55,648 bases of DNA, from IMG/VR virus record IMGVR_UViG_3300017756_003602, positions 1 through 55,648 of that record, one strand, 5' to 3'. This stretch comes from a virus. The position numbers and the translations under genes are program-made. Positions 1-7,879 of this stretch are shown here, piece after piece (within the stretch, counting starts at the first letter, position 1; every line of letters begins with the position of its first letter). The notes under the pieces are model-generated. The model was not told the origin of the DNA, made no database searches, and was given only the letters and a program-made list of their open reading frames with translations.

Positions 1-1209
1 TTAGTTTATGATGGTGCGTGTCATTTGCGTGTCTTTTTGGTTCGTTTTCTCATATTCCTCGATAAATCTACCGTAATGCCTAAATAGCATTTCAGGTGAT
101 GCGTGGCCCATCCAATTTGCTAATTGCCACAGGTTTACACCTTGGCTTATATACCTGGTAGCAAACGTGTGTCTCATTTGGTAAGGGTAACGATAGCGAA
201 CGCCAGCAGATTTTAAGATCCGTGACCATTTGTGCTTTCTGAATGAGTCGGGATTGATCCGATTCATTTCCCCATTAGGGAGTTGAACCGGCATCCCAAT
301 TTTTTGAGGGAATACAAAATCGCCAGCAACAAAAGATAAAGCCTTTTGATCATTCAATGCTTGCATGGCTTCATCATTTAATGGGATCGCCCGTTTACCT
401 GCATTAGTCTTGGTTCCTTTCATTTGGTGGTGAACGATTGCCACTTTCACAACTACCATTTTATTAATGAAGTCTATATCTTCCCAGCGCAGTGCAGACC
501 ATTCGCTAGGTCGCATGCCTGTATTGAACACAAACCTAATTACGTTAACTTCCCAACCTTTCGCCTTTTTGATAATGGCGTTAACTTCCTCAGGAGTGAA
601 TGGGTCGATATCGTTATGATCACCATCAAGGTTCACTTTGTTATCTTTTTCAACATAGTTTGAAAGCTTGATAGTATCGATAGGGTTTATGTCTACTAGG
701 CCATCCGTCAGAGCTTCAGCTAGTGCGCTTCTTAAATAGCTAAACTTGTTGCGCAATGTCTTTGGCGAATTACCCGACTTTCTAACAAAGTCTTTGAGTA
801 AAGCGGGGGTGAGTTCGCTTACTGGTATATCGTGAAGAGTAGACAATGATTTTTTCAGTTTGCGATAACCTTCAAGGGTAGACGGTGAAAGGCCGCGTAA
901 TTTGGCCGCGTCCTGATATTCATCTAAGTAATCAAGTACGGTTTTCGTTCTGTCTACCTTCCTGCCGAAAATACGAAGCTTGGCAGAATTAGGAAAGTAG
1001 TCAGCATACTGAAAAGTTTTTCGCTCAATGGCGTTTTGAATTTCGCCTAGTAGGTTATCTGCGTATTTAATATTTCTTGTTGTGGGTTCAATCCGCAACA
1101 CCTCACGGCAGCGAACACCTTTATAGGTGAACGCTACCTGTAATGATTCGCTGGCACGGTTCTGCTTTATGCTTACGCCGCGCGGCAGCTTCCTCCGTTT
1201 CTCGCCCAT
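1..1209 (-). CDS. int: Tyrosine-recombinase phage integrase
   Basis: Site-specific recombinase that would integrate and, with the neighbouring excisionase, excise the prophage. The 402 residues fit the family. Residues 1-80 resemble the arm-site-binding domain of phage integrases, about 90-185 the SAM-like core-binding domain, and 200-385 the catalytic domain. Visible catalytic residues: R233 (TGMRPSEW), a Lys in the hairpin around 267-272 (KTNAGKR), R346 in QMRHTFAT (Tyr343 stands where His is usual), H369 in WMGHAS and nucleophile Y379 in RHYGRF. The start overlaps the end of the excisionase-like gene by 37 bases, so the two are translationally linked and last in the leftward arm. The stop is the first base triplet of the window. 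The fold call is firm; the attachment site is not visible. Confidence 0.96.
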   Translation of the reverse strand: MGEKRRKLPRGVSIKQNRASESLQVAFTYKGVRCREVLRIEPTTRNIKYADNLLGEIQNAIERKTFQYADYFPNSAKLRIFGRKVDRTKTVLDYLDEYQDAAKLRGLSPSTLEGYRKLKKSLSTLHDIPVSELTPALLKDFVRKSGNSPKTLRNKFSYLRSALAEALTDGLVDINPIDTIKLSNYVEKDNKVNLDGDHNDIDPFTPEEVNAIIKKAKGWEVNVIRFVFNTGMRPSEWSALRWEDIDFINKMVVVKVAIVHHQMKGTKTNAGKRAIPLNDEAMQALNDQKALSFVAGDFVFPQKIGMPVQLPNGEMNRINPDSFRKHKWSRILKSAGVRYRYPYQMRHTFATRYISQGVNLWQLANWMGHASPEMLFRHYGRFIEEYEKTNQKDTQMTRTIIN

Positions 1210-1367
1210 TCTTCCACCGCCTTAATATCGATCCATCGCTCGCGAACTTTGCTTATTTTATAATAGTGTACACCTTCAACCCAAATGCCGCGCTCTATTC
1301 TTGCTTCAACTGCAGCCTTGGTTTCATGGCTCATTGCACAATAAGCTTTTAAAGGAACTACGTTCAT
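1173..1367 (-). CDS. xis: Excisionase-like small DNA-binding protein
   Basis: A 64-residue protein just upstream of, and overlapping, the integrase. The central part (RGIWVEGVHYYKISKVRERWIDIKAVEEW) reads as the winged-helix pattern of small phage excisionases, where a WxEGxHY segment is followed by a strand and an ID/DI-x-x-x-EEW helix. Such proteins bend attachment-site DNA and set the direction of integrase. Position next to int is the usual one. It starts 4 bases inside the end of the GIY-YIG gene. Family assignment rests on pattern and context; xis function is inference. Confidence 0.75.
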   Translation of the reverse strand: MNVVPLKAYCAMSHETKAAVEARIERGIWVEGVHYYKISKVRERWIDIKAVEEWARNGGSCRAA

Positions 1368-1975
1368 AGCTTAACCCCTTCAGAATTATCCAGCATATCT
1401 AACAATCTGCCCTCACTTAGCGGAGCCCTCATAGGGGAATTTTCATCAAACTCATCGCTGTAATTCATCTTAGGCCGGATTAAATGTATGTATAGGCTTT
1501 CAAGCGCATCAAGCTTACCCTCGTCACATTTTATGTAGCAGTATGAGTCAAACTTGCCAAGATTATCCCTTACGTGAGAGCCTAGCCTACTGAGCAACTT
1601 CCTGCTCTGTCCAACGTAAACAACTTCGTCATCCTTTATTAGAAAATAAACACCAGAAGATAAACCGACAGAAGTCGCTTTCTCTACTATCTTGCGTTCA
1701 CCCATCAACTCTCCACCTAAACACGCGTGCGCTGAGGTCATAACTCTATTGCAAAAACGCTCCCTTTCCTTAATGTACCTATTGACATGAATGCTGCTGT
1801 ATCGTTTTACGTTGCCCTTAATTAGCTCTATCGGCTTAGGGAAATCAGGGTCAAAATCTGGGTGCCTAGGGTTTGTAATCCTTTCGAAATCAGCTTCCTC
1901 CATGCCCAAATGCTTCATCAATGCCTCCTTCGTCAAGAGCCTGCAATCTGGGATTTTTTTTAATTTTTTATTCAC
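1364..1975 (-). CDS. HTH plus GIY-YIG nuclease-domain protein
   Basis: 203 residues, GTG start overlapping the previous stop (GTGA). Residues 10-70 look like an AlpA/MerR-type helix-turn-helix (LLTKEALMKHLGM, then a PKPIELIKG turn and RYSSIHVNRYI helix). Residues 108-171 are a GIY-YIG domain: GVY at 108-110, YVG at 120-122, Arg 125/130 and a catalytic-type Glu near 159, ending with the usual P-K-M-N. GIY-YIG domains cut DNA in homing enzymes, repair and phage defence functions. Joined to a DNA-binding HTH and placed between early genes and xis/int, it may be a sequence-directed nuclease or a regulator; no target can be read from the sequence. Confidence 0.8.
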   Translation of the reverse strand: MNKKLKKIPDCRLLTKEALMKHLGMEEADFERITNPRHPDFDPDFPKPIELIKGNVKRYSSIHVNRYIKERERFCNRVMTSAHACLGGELMGERKIVEKATSVGLSSGVYFLIKDDEVVYVGQSRKLLSRLGSHVRDNLGKFDSYCYIKCDEGKLDALESLYIHLIRPKMNYSDEFDENSPMRAPLSEGRLLDMLDNSEGVKL

Positions 1976-2235
1976 GCCACTTCCCCCTTCAATACACTTT
2001 CAAGATATACGATGCGCTCAATGTCATTCCGAGAGCGGATGAACTCTGGAAACTCGATGCAGTTACCTGGCATTTCTCGCCAATATGGGTTTGGGTCTGT
2101 GCCGTTGTCATCCATCCACACTGAGTAAACGCCAGCAACTTCATACCTAAGCCATGTTGGAGGAGTGTCAATCATAGAAGTTGAAACATGCGTCCAGCCT
2201 TCAGGCCCACTCTCTAATAATTCTTGGTTAGTCAT
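1972..2235 (-). CDS. Small acidic phage protein, function unknown
   Basis: 87 residues, not recognised. Tryptophan-rich first half (GWTHVS, PTWLRY, VYSVWMDD, NPYWREM) and an amphipathic helix at the end (RNDIERIVYLESVLKGEVA). No signal peptide or membrane segment. It overlaps both neighbours by a few bases in the leftward operon, which supports it as a real, coupled gene. The short region resembles accessory proteins of phage early arms in general, nothing more specific. Confidence 0.7.
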   Translation of the reverse strand: MTNQELLESGPEGWTHVSTSMIDTPPTWLRYEVAGVYSVWMDDNGTDPNPYWREMPGNCIEFPEFIRSRNDIERIVYLESVLKGEVA

Positions 2236-2794
2236 TGGCTGGCCCTTCTATTACTTCATATTGCTCTTTAATCGCAGAAACTGAAACTGATAGCTCTACA
2301 TCTTCACTGTCCAACATATCCCACGCTTGCGCCTTGGTTAGTGTCGGCTTGATTGGTTTTATTTCTTCAGCCCCAACAGGGATATAACGTCCGTTGCCTA
2401 AAAGAATAACTATATCCCCATCTGAGTCAGGTTCATCTATTAATACTTTACACTTATCACCATAGAAGTCGTGCGTCCACTTCTCGCCCTCTTGCTCTAC
2501 TTCCACAAAGTCACCCTGAGCGTCTTTTGCTATCTTCTCTAGGTTTTCACGAGTAGCTTTGAAGCGCGGTTTCTCCACCGCATCAGCAACGGTTTTTGTT
2601 TGCTCTAGTTGCGGCGTTTTTGTGATTGACTCGGCAAACGTAGGGCGCTTAGCCACAAGCTCCCAGCCCATAGAAATACCCCGGTGACCATCTAAAAAGA
2701 TATTTCTGTCGTTATCGACAAACGCTAATTGCTGACCTCTTTGAGCTACACCTATTGCACCCTCTGGCGCTAATTTCCAATTAATTTTATTCAC
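2228..2794 (-). CDS. Phage early-arm protein, function unknown
   Basis: 188 residues, GTG start in a GTGA junction with the upstream gene. Residues 1-50 hold a short beta-rich motif (GAIGVAQRGQQLAFVDNDR). A low-complexity linker (about 50-85) leads to a second beta-rich part (about 88-150: DFVEVEQEGEKWTHDFYG, then a strand-turn-strand with GRYIPVGAEEIKP) that could be a small SH3-like barrel. The C-terminal 30 residues are acidic and helical. I cannot assign a family. Operon position suggests a non-essential accessory role. Confidence 0.75.
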   Translation of the reverse strand: MNKINWKLAPEGAIGVAQRGQQLAFVDNDRNIFLDGHRGISMGWELVAKRPTFAESITKTPQLEQTKTVADAVEKPRFKATRENLEKIAKDAQGDFVEVEQEGEKWTHDFYGDKCKVLIDEPDSDGDIVILLGNGRYIPVGAEEIKPIKPTLTKAQAWDMLDSEDVELSVSVSAIKEQYEVIEGPAND

Positions 2795-3291
2795 GCCGCT
2801 TCCTCCATTTTGTTATTTTCCCACGTAGACAAGTAATCAAACGCACCTAGCTTGGTGTAAACCTTATCTAGTGTTTCAATTTCTAAATCTACCTTTTCAC
2901 CGATAGCGGGAACGGCTACCCATGCCAGGGTGATAACGTGTAGGTTATTTTGTTTTGCTAAAAACGCTTTGTGGTGCGTGTTTAGAAATTCGTTAAGTCT
3001 TGGGTCAGACTGGCGATAAGCTGACTCACAATGAACCGTTTCGCTAACGATGTACTCTTTGCCTTGTTGGTCACGGCATACTACTGAACACTCGAAATAC
3101 CATTTCCACGGTAGGCCAGCGATAAGTTCAGCGACTTGTTGAGAAACCTTAACTTCATTACACGATTTGTAATTCATTACCGCGCAATACTTTGCTTCAC
3201 CTAATACCATGGCAATGCAAAGGTTTTTAAGCGCAGTTCTAGCAATCATTTGCTTGCGCTTGATTGGGGTGTTTGCTTTGCGCTTACTCAC
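2791..3291 (-). CDS. Phage early-arm protein, function unknown
   Basis: 166 residues, GTG start in a GTGA junction (previous product ends GESQ). The first 20 residues are very basic (SKRKANTPIKRKQ), then a mixed alpha/beta body with several Cys (29, 37, 44, 69, 74, 88 region) but no clear zinc-binding spacing. No membrane segment. It ends in EEAA, a tail imposed by the ribosome site of the next gene. Not recognised. Confidence 0.72.
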   Translation of the reverse strand: MSKRKANTPIKRKQMIARTALKNLCIAMVLGEAKYCAVMNYKSCNEVKVSQQVAELIAGLPWKWYFECSVVCRDQQGKEYIVSETVHCESAYRQSDPRLNEFLNTHHKAFLAKQNNLHVITLAWVAVPAIGEKVDLEIETLDKVYTKLGAFDYLSTWENNKMEEAA

Positions 3292-3533
3292 TGGCTTTCT
3301 CCTTGCTCAAAAACAGAATCAGGGAATGGTGTTAGCGATGTGAGGTTTATGTTAAACATTTCATCTTTGTCATATTCCAACTTTTCAACTAGTTGGTCTA
3401 CAAACGGTTTAGCTTTACCGTGAAGATGAAACCAGCCAAACCCCCAAGCAAACTTATACTGGCCAGTAGGTGCGCCAAGATTAAAGTTTACGTTATAGAA
3501 GCATTGCACTCGCGTTTGCTCGTCAAACTTCAT
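3288..3533 (-). CDS. Small phage protein, function unknown
   Basis: 81 residues from the ATG at 3533. This start is preferred over a longer reading because AAGGAG lies 7 bases ahead and the ATG overlaps the upstream stop as TGATG. The body is aromatic and beta-rich (QYKFAWGFGWFHLHGK), followed by a helix with an acidic run (LVEKLEYDKDEM). No recognised domain. The start region is one of two copies of a 25-base repeat at gene junctions. Confidence 0.65.
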   Translation of the reverse strand: MKFDEQTRVQCFYNVNFNLGAPTGQYKFAWGFGWFHLHGKAKPFVDQLVEKLEYDKDEMFNINLTSLTPFPDSVFEQGESQ

Positions 3534-3751
3534 CACTCTTGCTCCTTGCGTAGTTTCCACGAATAACAGTTTGAGTAACTAAACTCTGCTCTCTCTACAA
3601 CGCCCGCCACTTCCATTTGCTTTAAAAGCCTTAGCGCTTGTGGAGTTTTAATGTCAAGAAGCCTAGCTACTTGGTAAGTGCGGCACTGTTCAAATTCTTG
3701 AAGATATTTAACAGCCTTATAATACCAGTCACTCCCTATTAGATGGCCCAT
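3533..3751 (-). CDS. Winged-helix-like small DNA-binding protein
   Basis: 72 residues from the ATG at 3751, chosen for the AAGGAG site and TGATG overlap with the gene upstream. The sequence reads as a winged helix: helix 1 (YYKAVKYLQEFEQC), HTH (RTYQVARLLDIKTPQALRLL), and wing (GVVERAEFSYSNCYSWKL). Such small wHTH proteins act as phage regulators or replication accessories. DNA binding is inference from pattern; the target is unknown. The C-terminus LRKEQE is encoded by the repeated junction sequence. Confidence 0.65.
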   Translation of the reverse strand: MGHLIGSDWYYKAVKYLQEFEQCRTYQVARLLDIKTPQALRLLKQMEVAGVVERAEFSYSNCYSWKLRKEQE

Positions 3752-3981
3752 CACTCTTGCTCCTTGCGTAGTTGTTCTAAAGTTCCGACACAAAGAAAGT
3801 CCAGAATGTCCATTATCCTACTAACCGCAAGAAAGCAGAACATACAACCTCCGCAAAAAAACAGCCCCGCGTAAAATATCCAAAACTGATTATCTTGTGT
3901 AAAGCAAACGTACAGCGAAATGGCTATTGCAACCGAAGAGAGCACAAAGTAAAAAAACACATAAAGTTTATCAGCAATCAC
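3751..3981 (-). CDS. Two-helix inner-membrane protein, function unknown
   Basis: 76 residues, GTG start in a GTGA junction. Two hydrophobic segments are clear: about 7-27 (VFFYFVLSSVAIAISLYVCF) and about 34-54 (FWIFYAGLFFCGGCMFCFLA), then a short soluble tail ending LRKEQE. Five Cys lie in or near the membrane. Small membrane proteins of phage left arms sometimes alter host envelope or exclude other phages; no evidence of that here. Confidence 0.65.
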   Translation of the reverse strand: MIADKLYVFFYFVLSSVAIAISLYVCFTQDNQFWIFYAGLFFCGGCMFCFLAVSRIMDILDFLCVGTLEQLRKEQE

Positions 3982-4397
3982 GACTCACCCCCTTTGCGTA
4001 GTTGCTCTTGCTCCACAAACATGGCGCCTAAGCTAGTTAACCTTTTATTTGCGCCCTTTTTATCATTAACAAGAAACCCGCCATCTACGGCAATATTGTA
4101 GGCAGTATGCCCTGACCAATACCCCATGGTTTGATCACGCAGGGTTTTAAATAGTTGGTCACGCATTTCCGATACTGGCGCATCTGATAAATCGCCAGAC
4201 CATCTAGCTTTATATAAAGGTTCGATGATGCTATCTATTACACGCTCATTAGCCTTTGCTAGTTGCTTATTTAAACAAGTAATCTGCTCTAGTAGCCCAG
4301 GTATATCTTCAACGTAGTAGAGCTTTTTGCCATCAGCCCAGGCTTCTTTCAATTCGCAGGTATCTTTCATGGCTGGGTCAAAGTTTTTATCACTCAC
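3978..4397 (-). CDS. Phage early-arm protein, function unknown
   Basis: 139 residues, GTG start in a GTGA junction with the HTH gene. Residues 30-50 form a heptad-like helix (IPGLLEQITCLNKQLAKANERV), followed by a mixed domain with conserved-looking aromatic patches (LYKARWSG, MGYWSGHTAYNIAVDGG). Ends EQLRKGGES; its tail resembles those of the next two genes (LRKEQE), suggesting shared junction DNA. Not recognised. Confidence 0.68.
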   Translation of the reverse strand: MSDKNFDPAMKDTCELKEAWADGKKLYYVEDIPGLLEQITCLNKQLAKANERVIDSIIEPLYKARWSGDLSDAPVSEMRDQLFKTLRDQTMGYWSGHTAYNIAVDGGFLVNDKKGANKRLTSLGAMFVEQEQLRKGGES

Positions 4398-4582
4398 GCC
4401 ACTCTCCCCATTTGTGCTTGACCTTGAATAGTGTCGATTAATGCCGATGCACGGTTTTTCGAAAGCCCTGTTTTCTGGCGCACCGTTTCAATACTTTCAC
4501 CCGCCTCTAGTAGATTCTGAACACGTGCTACCACAGTGGCATGAATGCGTATTGGCTTGTTGTTTATTATGATTGTGGTCAT
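4394..4582 (-). CDS. Small helix-turn-helix protein
   Basis: 62 residues. After a short strand (TIIINNKPIRI) come two helices with an HTH pattern (VARVQNLLEAGESIETVRQKTGLSKNRASALIDTIQ), similar in style to Hin/resolvase-type or small phage regulator HTHs. Start ATG follows the AAAGGAAAA site just left of the UUCG hairpin. Probably a small DNA-binding regulator; no target known. Confidence 0.65.
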   Translation of the reverse strand: MTTIIINNKPIRIHATVVARVQNLLEAGESIETVRQKTGLSKNRASALIDTIQGQAQMGRVA

Positions 4583-4594
4583 GGGTTTTCCTTT

Positions 4595-4610
4595 AGCCCC
4601 CGAAGGGGCT
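4595..4610 (-). other. UUCG-tetraloop hairpin between rdgC and the HTH gene
   Basis: In the leftward transcript AGCCCC, TTCG, GGGGCT forms a 6-bp stem closed by a C(UUCG)G tetraloop, directly after the rdgC stop and just before the ribosome site of the next gene. No U tract follows in this direction, so it is more likely an RNA-stability or partial-polarity element than a full terminator. A similar hairpin sits at 9126-9139. Confidence 0.55.
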
Positions 4611-4620
4611 TTTAAAGTGA

Positions 4621-5775
4621 TTAAGCGGCTTTAGGTGAAACAAGCACTTCACGTGCACCGTTATGACCTGGCTTACTTACAATGCCTTCAGCCTCCATCT
4701 GCTCAATTAAACGAGCGGCACGGTTGAAGCCAATTTTAAATTTGCGTTGCACTGCTGAAACTGATGCGCGTCTTGTCTCGCGCACGAACTTAACCGCTTC
4801 ATCGTAGAAAACGTCTTTACCTTCACTGTTTACGAAAGGGTTTGGTTGGTCTTCTTCAGCTTCATCAGAGGCAGGCTGGCTACTACTTTCTTCGGTTAAC
4901 TGAAATGCAGCATCAATCAACTTTATAAAGCCGAGCAGGGTGCTTACATACAGATAAACATCAGCATCGAAACGCGCTTCTGCTTGGTCTTTCGGAATAT
5001 CGTCATTTTCTTCAAGAACGCGATCAGCTAACTTGATGCGCTTGATTGAACCGTCTTCACATAGGATGGCGGTGAAAGCCTCGTCATACTCAAACGCTAC
5101 TTTCTGAACCAGCTTGCCAGCGTCCAAATGGTTTATTACTTCATCAGTGTCAAGCGCTTGGTTTTTCACGCGCACTAGACCGCCCGTATCATCAGTAGCT
5201 TTTAACTCTGCTTCTTCTAACAGGTTGATGGTGTCAGGCGTGGTGTCGGTAACCCAGTGAGTCAGTTCAGATTGAATGCTGCGGCGAGCAAATGGAACAA
5301 CGGGAAGTGAACCAATAGCTTTGCGAACCATAGCAAGCCAAGCTTCAGCTTGTGAGTCTGAGCTAGCGTGAATAATTACCAGATTGCTTTCAGGAATGAT
5401 TGTGCCGTAAGTGCTTTTGCGGTTGGTGAAAGCTTGTGGCAGCAATTTGGTGATAATCTCTTGCTTTATATCAGCCTTTGCTTTTTTACCAACCGGCGCA
5501 CCTGTTTCCATTTCGATGCGCTCAACTACTTCTTCAAGCTCTTGATTGACTACGCTGCCTGGTAAAAGCTTTTCTTCTTTCTGAATACGGATAGTGAACA
5601 TGCCTTGTGCAACATGCGCGAATAAACCACCGATACAGCGAGCAAAGCCCATCGTAGCCAAGTCGTGTGCACCGCAATGGCGAAATTCATGCTCACCTAA
5701 TAACTCCTCAAATGCTTCGCTGCTAAATGCCAAAGGTTGAGTAATTGTGTAAATCTTTGCGTTTTTGAAAATCAT
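4621..5775 (-). CDS. rdgC: RdgC recombination protein with C-terminal FtsK gamma domain
   Basis: RdgC is a ring-shaped DNA-binding protein that covers duplex DNA and restrains RecA-type recombination. Residues 1-300 follow the family closely: [68 protein letters not shown], and LLEEAELK then the [22 protein letters not shown] region. Typical RdgC is about 300 residues; this one is 384. After an acidic linker (295-320) residues 321-384 match the FtsK gamma winged helix ([50 protein letters not shown]), which in FtsK reads KOPS DNA and activates XerD. The gene sits among exo and bet. RdgC identity is very sure, the gamma domain nearly so; the purpose of the fusion is unknown. Confidence 0.93.
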   Translation of the reverse strand: MIFKNAKIYTITQPLAFSSEAFEELLGEHEFRHCGAHDLATMGFARCIGGLFAHVAQGMFTIRIQKEEKLLPGSVVNQELEEVVERIEMETGAPVGKKAKADIKQEIITKLLPQAFTNRKSTYGTIIPESNLVIIHASSDSQAEAWLAMVRKAIGSLPVVPFARRSIQSELTHWVTDTTPDTINLLEEAELKATDDTGGLVRVKNQALDTDEVINHLDAGKLVQKVAFEYDEAFTAILCEDGSIKRIKLADRVLEENDDIPKDQAEARFDADVYLYVSTLLGFIKLIDAAFQLTEESSSQPASDEAEEDQPNPFVNSEGKDVFYDEAVKFVRETRRASVSAVQRKFKIGFNRAARLIEQMEAEGIVSKPGHNGAREVLVSPKAA

Positions 5776-5816
5776 AAAATTCTTTACCTTTTAGTAAGAA
5801 AAGTTACAGAGGTGGC

Positions 5817-6182
5817 CTAAGCCGCCTCTAACTCATAATTAACTGGGAACGGCGTGCGCGAGGTTATGTCTTTTATAAACTTGCGCACCGTTAGCATTTT
5901 TATTTCACCTGGGTTAGCCGTATCTCCCTCAGGGTCAATGGTGCTTCTCTTGAAAATCACGCGATCCATGTAGCGACCTGGCATTTCAGCGATAGAGAGA
6001 ATTTCATAAATCACTTTTCCTTCACCATGTGCCGTAAAGAAACGCTCACTAACGCTATGTCCGTCAGTTTCATCATGAACTTCACAGCCGCCAATCCAAT
6101 AGAGAGTTCCCATAAAGTGCTCAGCGCGAAACGGAAAAACCATTTCATACTTATCACCGGCTTTAAGGTCGGCGGCGTTCAT
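5817..6182 (-). CDS. Phage early-arm protein, function unknown
   Basis: 121 residues from the ATG at 6182 (TGATG overlap with the exonuclease stop); a GTG one codon earlier is possible. Compact alpha/beta sequence without membrane segments (KAGDKYEMVFPFRAEHFMG, YMDRVIFKRS). Residues 1-40 look like a small beta-barrel start. Lies between the exonuclease and rdgC, so it may take part in recombination, by position only. Not recognised. Confidence 0.7.
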   Translation of the reverse strand: MNAADLKAGDKYEMVFPFRAEHFMGTLYWIGGCEVHDETDGHSVSERFFTAHGEGKVIYEILSIAEMPGRYMDRVIFKRSTIDPEGDTANPGEIKMLTVRKFIKDITSRTPFPVNYELEAA

Positions 6183-7879
6183 CACGCCACCTTCTTCAAG
6201 TTGTTAGCCTTAACCGATTCAACGAACTCGCGTAAGTCGCTGGCGTAAGGCTTGTTGGCTTCTTCAACTAGCTTGGCTAGCTGATCCATAGCGTTAAGCT
6301 CCATTACTGAGTATTGACGCGTTGGTGCTTGTTCTTGTCGAACCACGCTAGGCGCTGGCTTCGCTTGCGGTTCTGGTTGAACTTCTTCTTTTGGCTCATG
6401 GGTGGGGGTTTCCTGTGCTAACTGGTTTGTTGCTGCCACGTATTGCTTGTTGCTTTCTGACTCAGCATCAAAACGGGCTTTCTCTTCCGCATCACGCTTG
6501 GCTTGCTCTTCTGCTCGAGCCTTCGCTTCAGCTTCACGTTGCAGTTTCGCTTGCTCTTCTTGGCGAATGCGTTCACGTTCTGCATCTTCTTTGGCTTTTT
6601 GTTCAGCACGGTAAGTTGCAATGCGAGCCGTTACCAACGTCTTGAAGTCCTCAGTTGCTTTGAAAGCAATTTGGGCCCAGTCGTTAAAGAGGAAATCGAA
6701 ACCGCGGTTATCAGCAATAACAAGCATGTTGGCTTGTGCTACTTCAACAAACTCAGCGATTTGAATTTTTGCTTTCGCCACTTCGGTATCAGCTGCGTCT
6801 TGAAGTGACTCAATAGTGCGCTTGCCTTTCATGGCCGTGAACGGGTCAAAGTTGCAGTAAGGCAGTGGTGCGTTAATCTTTTGCTCTGCCGCTTGCTCTA
6901 CTTTGCCAATTTCGGTGTTGGCCTTATCAAGAATTTCTTTGCGCAATTCTTCTTTGCGCGCTTTGATTTGCTTACCTTCAGCTAGTCGTGCCTGACGAAT
7001 CTGTTCAGAAATAAAGCGCATATCCTTCACAAAGGTATCGATTGAATCAATCTCACCCATAACGCGGTCACATGCGTCCTTAATGTCTTTCTCTGCTTTG
7101 GTGAAAACCTTTTGACGCGCTTCGGCATCGGCAAAGTCTTGGTCTGATTCAAGTGGCTTTTCAGATAGCGCTACAAGGTCAGTGGCAGCTTGCTTGTACG
7201 CTTCTAGGTTTGACTCTAGTGCTAGACCATTCATTTTGTAGTTGATGGCTGGCAGTTCGCGCACTGGGCCAGCTTCAACTTTTTCTACTTTTTCAGTAGG
7301 AACGTATGCTTCAAGGTCGGCTTTAAATTGCTTCCATCCGTTGATGACTTGCGTACGGCGCTCTGGTTGCGACTCGTACCACACCTGTTCGCGCTTTTCT
7401 TCGGTGCCATCAGTAATGGTGAATAAAATCTTTTCTGCACCACTTACAAGCATCTGATGTTCAAGTTGCGGCCAATGCGTATCTGGTACGATGCCGTTTT
7501 TAACCATTTCAGCAAACTCAGCATTCCACATTTTGCATTCCCAGCCGCGATCGCCCATCATGGTTAATCCATCCATTGAAGCTAGAAGCTTTAAACCTTC
7601 TACTTCGTTTGTGATAGTGGCAGGGTAGAGCTCCTCTTGAATAAAAGCTTCAGCAATTACACGCGCCAACTCTTCAACTTCATGCCCTTTATCGAATAGA
7701 CGCTGTTGCTGGTCGGCCACTTCTGGCGTTACGCCTGTCGCTTTCTGTTCAAGTAGCTCACTACGCTTGGTGTATTTGCTTAAACCAAGCATTGCCGCCG
7801 CTTCGCTCGCAGTGAAGTGCTGCTTACGCACTTCTAGCCATTTTTTTGAACCCTGCACTAAGTCAGTTAAAAAATTCAT
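6182..7879 (-). CDS. exo: YqaJ/lambda-type alkaline exonuclease with long helical C-terminus
   Basis: 5'-3' double-strand exonuclease working with the annealing protein encoded upstream. Residues 1-210 are a YqaJ/lambda Exo domain: GLSKYTKRSELLEQK near 32-46, GHEVEE at 65-70, D103 in SMDGL and E114-x-K116 in GWECKMW, the PD-(D/E)XK catalytic set. It then differs from lambda Exo (226 residues): 220-420 resemble the helical DUF1351-type region often seen next to phage recombinases, and 425-500 is a charged coiled coil rich in Ala, Glu, Lys and Arg. The last 65 residues include a conserved-looking helix. The start overlaps the bet stop (ATGA). Exonuclease call is strong; the tail may load partners. 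Confidence 0.92.
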   Translation of the reverse strand: MNFLTDLVQGSKKWLEVRKQHFTASEAAAMLGLSKYTKRSELLEQKATGVTPEVADQQQRLFDKGHEVEELARVIAEAFIQEELYPATITNEVEGLKLLASMDGLTMMGDRGWECKMWNAEFAEMVKNGIVPDTHWPQLEHQMLVSGAEKILFTITDGTEEKREQVWYESQPERRTQVINGWKQFKADLEAYVPTEKVEKVEAGPVRELPAINYKMNGLALESNLEAYKQAATDLVALSEKPLESDQDFADAEARQKVFTKAEKDIKDACDRVMGEIDSIDTFVKDMRFISEQIRQARLAEGKQIKARKEELRKEILDKANTEIGKVEQAAEQKINAPLPYCNFDPFTAMKGKRTIESLQDAADTEVAKAKIQIAEFVEVAQANMLVIADNRGFDFLFNDWAQIAFKATEDFKTLVTARIATYRAEQKAKEDAERERIRQEEQAKLQREAEAKARAEEQAKRDAEEKARFDAESESNKQYVAATNQLAQETPTHEPKEEVQPEPQAKPAPSVVRQEQAPTRQYSVMELNAMDQLAKLVEEANKPYASDLREFVESVKANNLKKVA

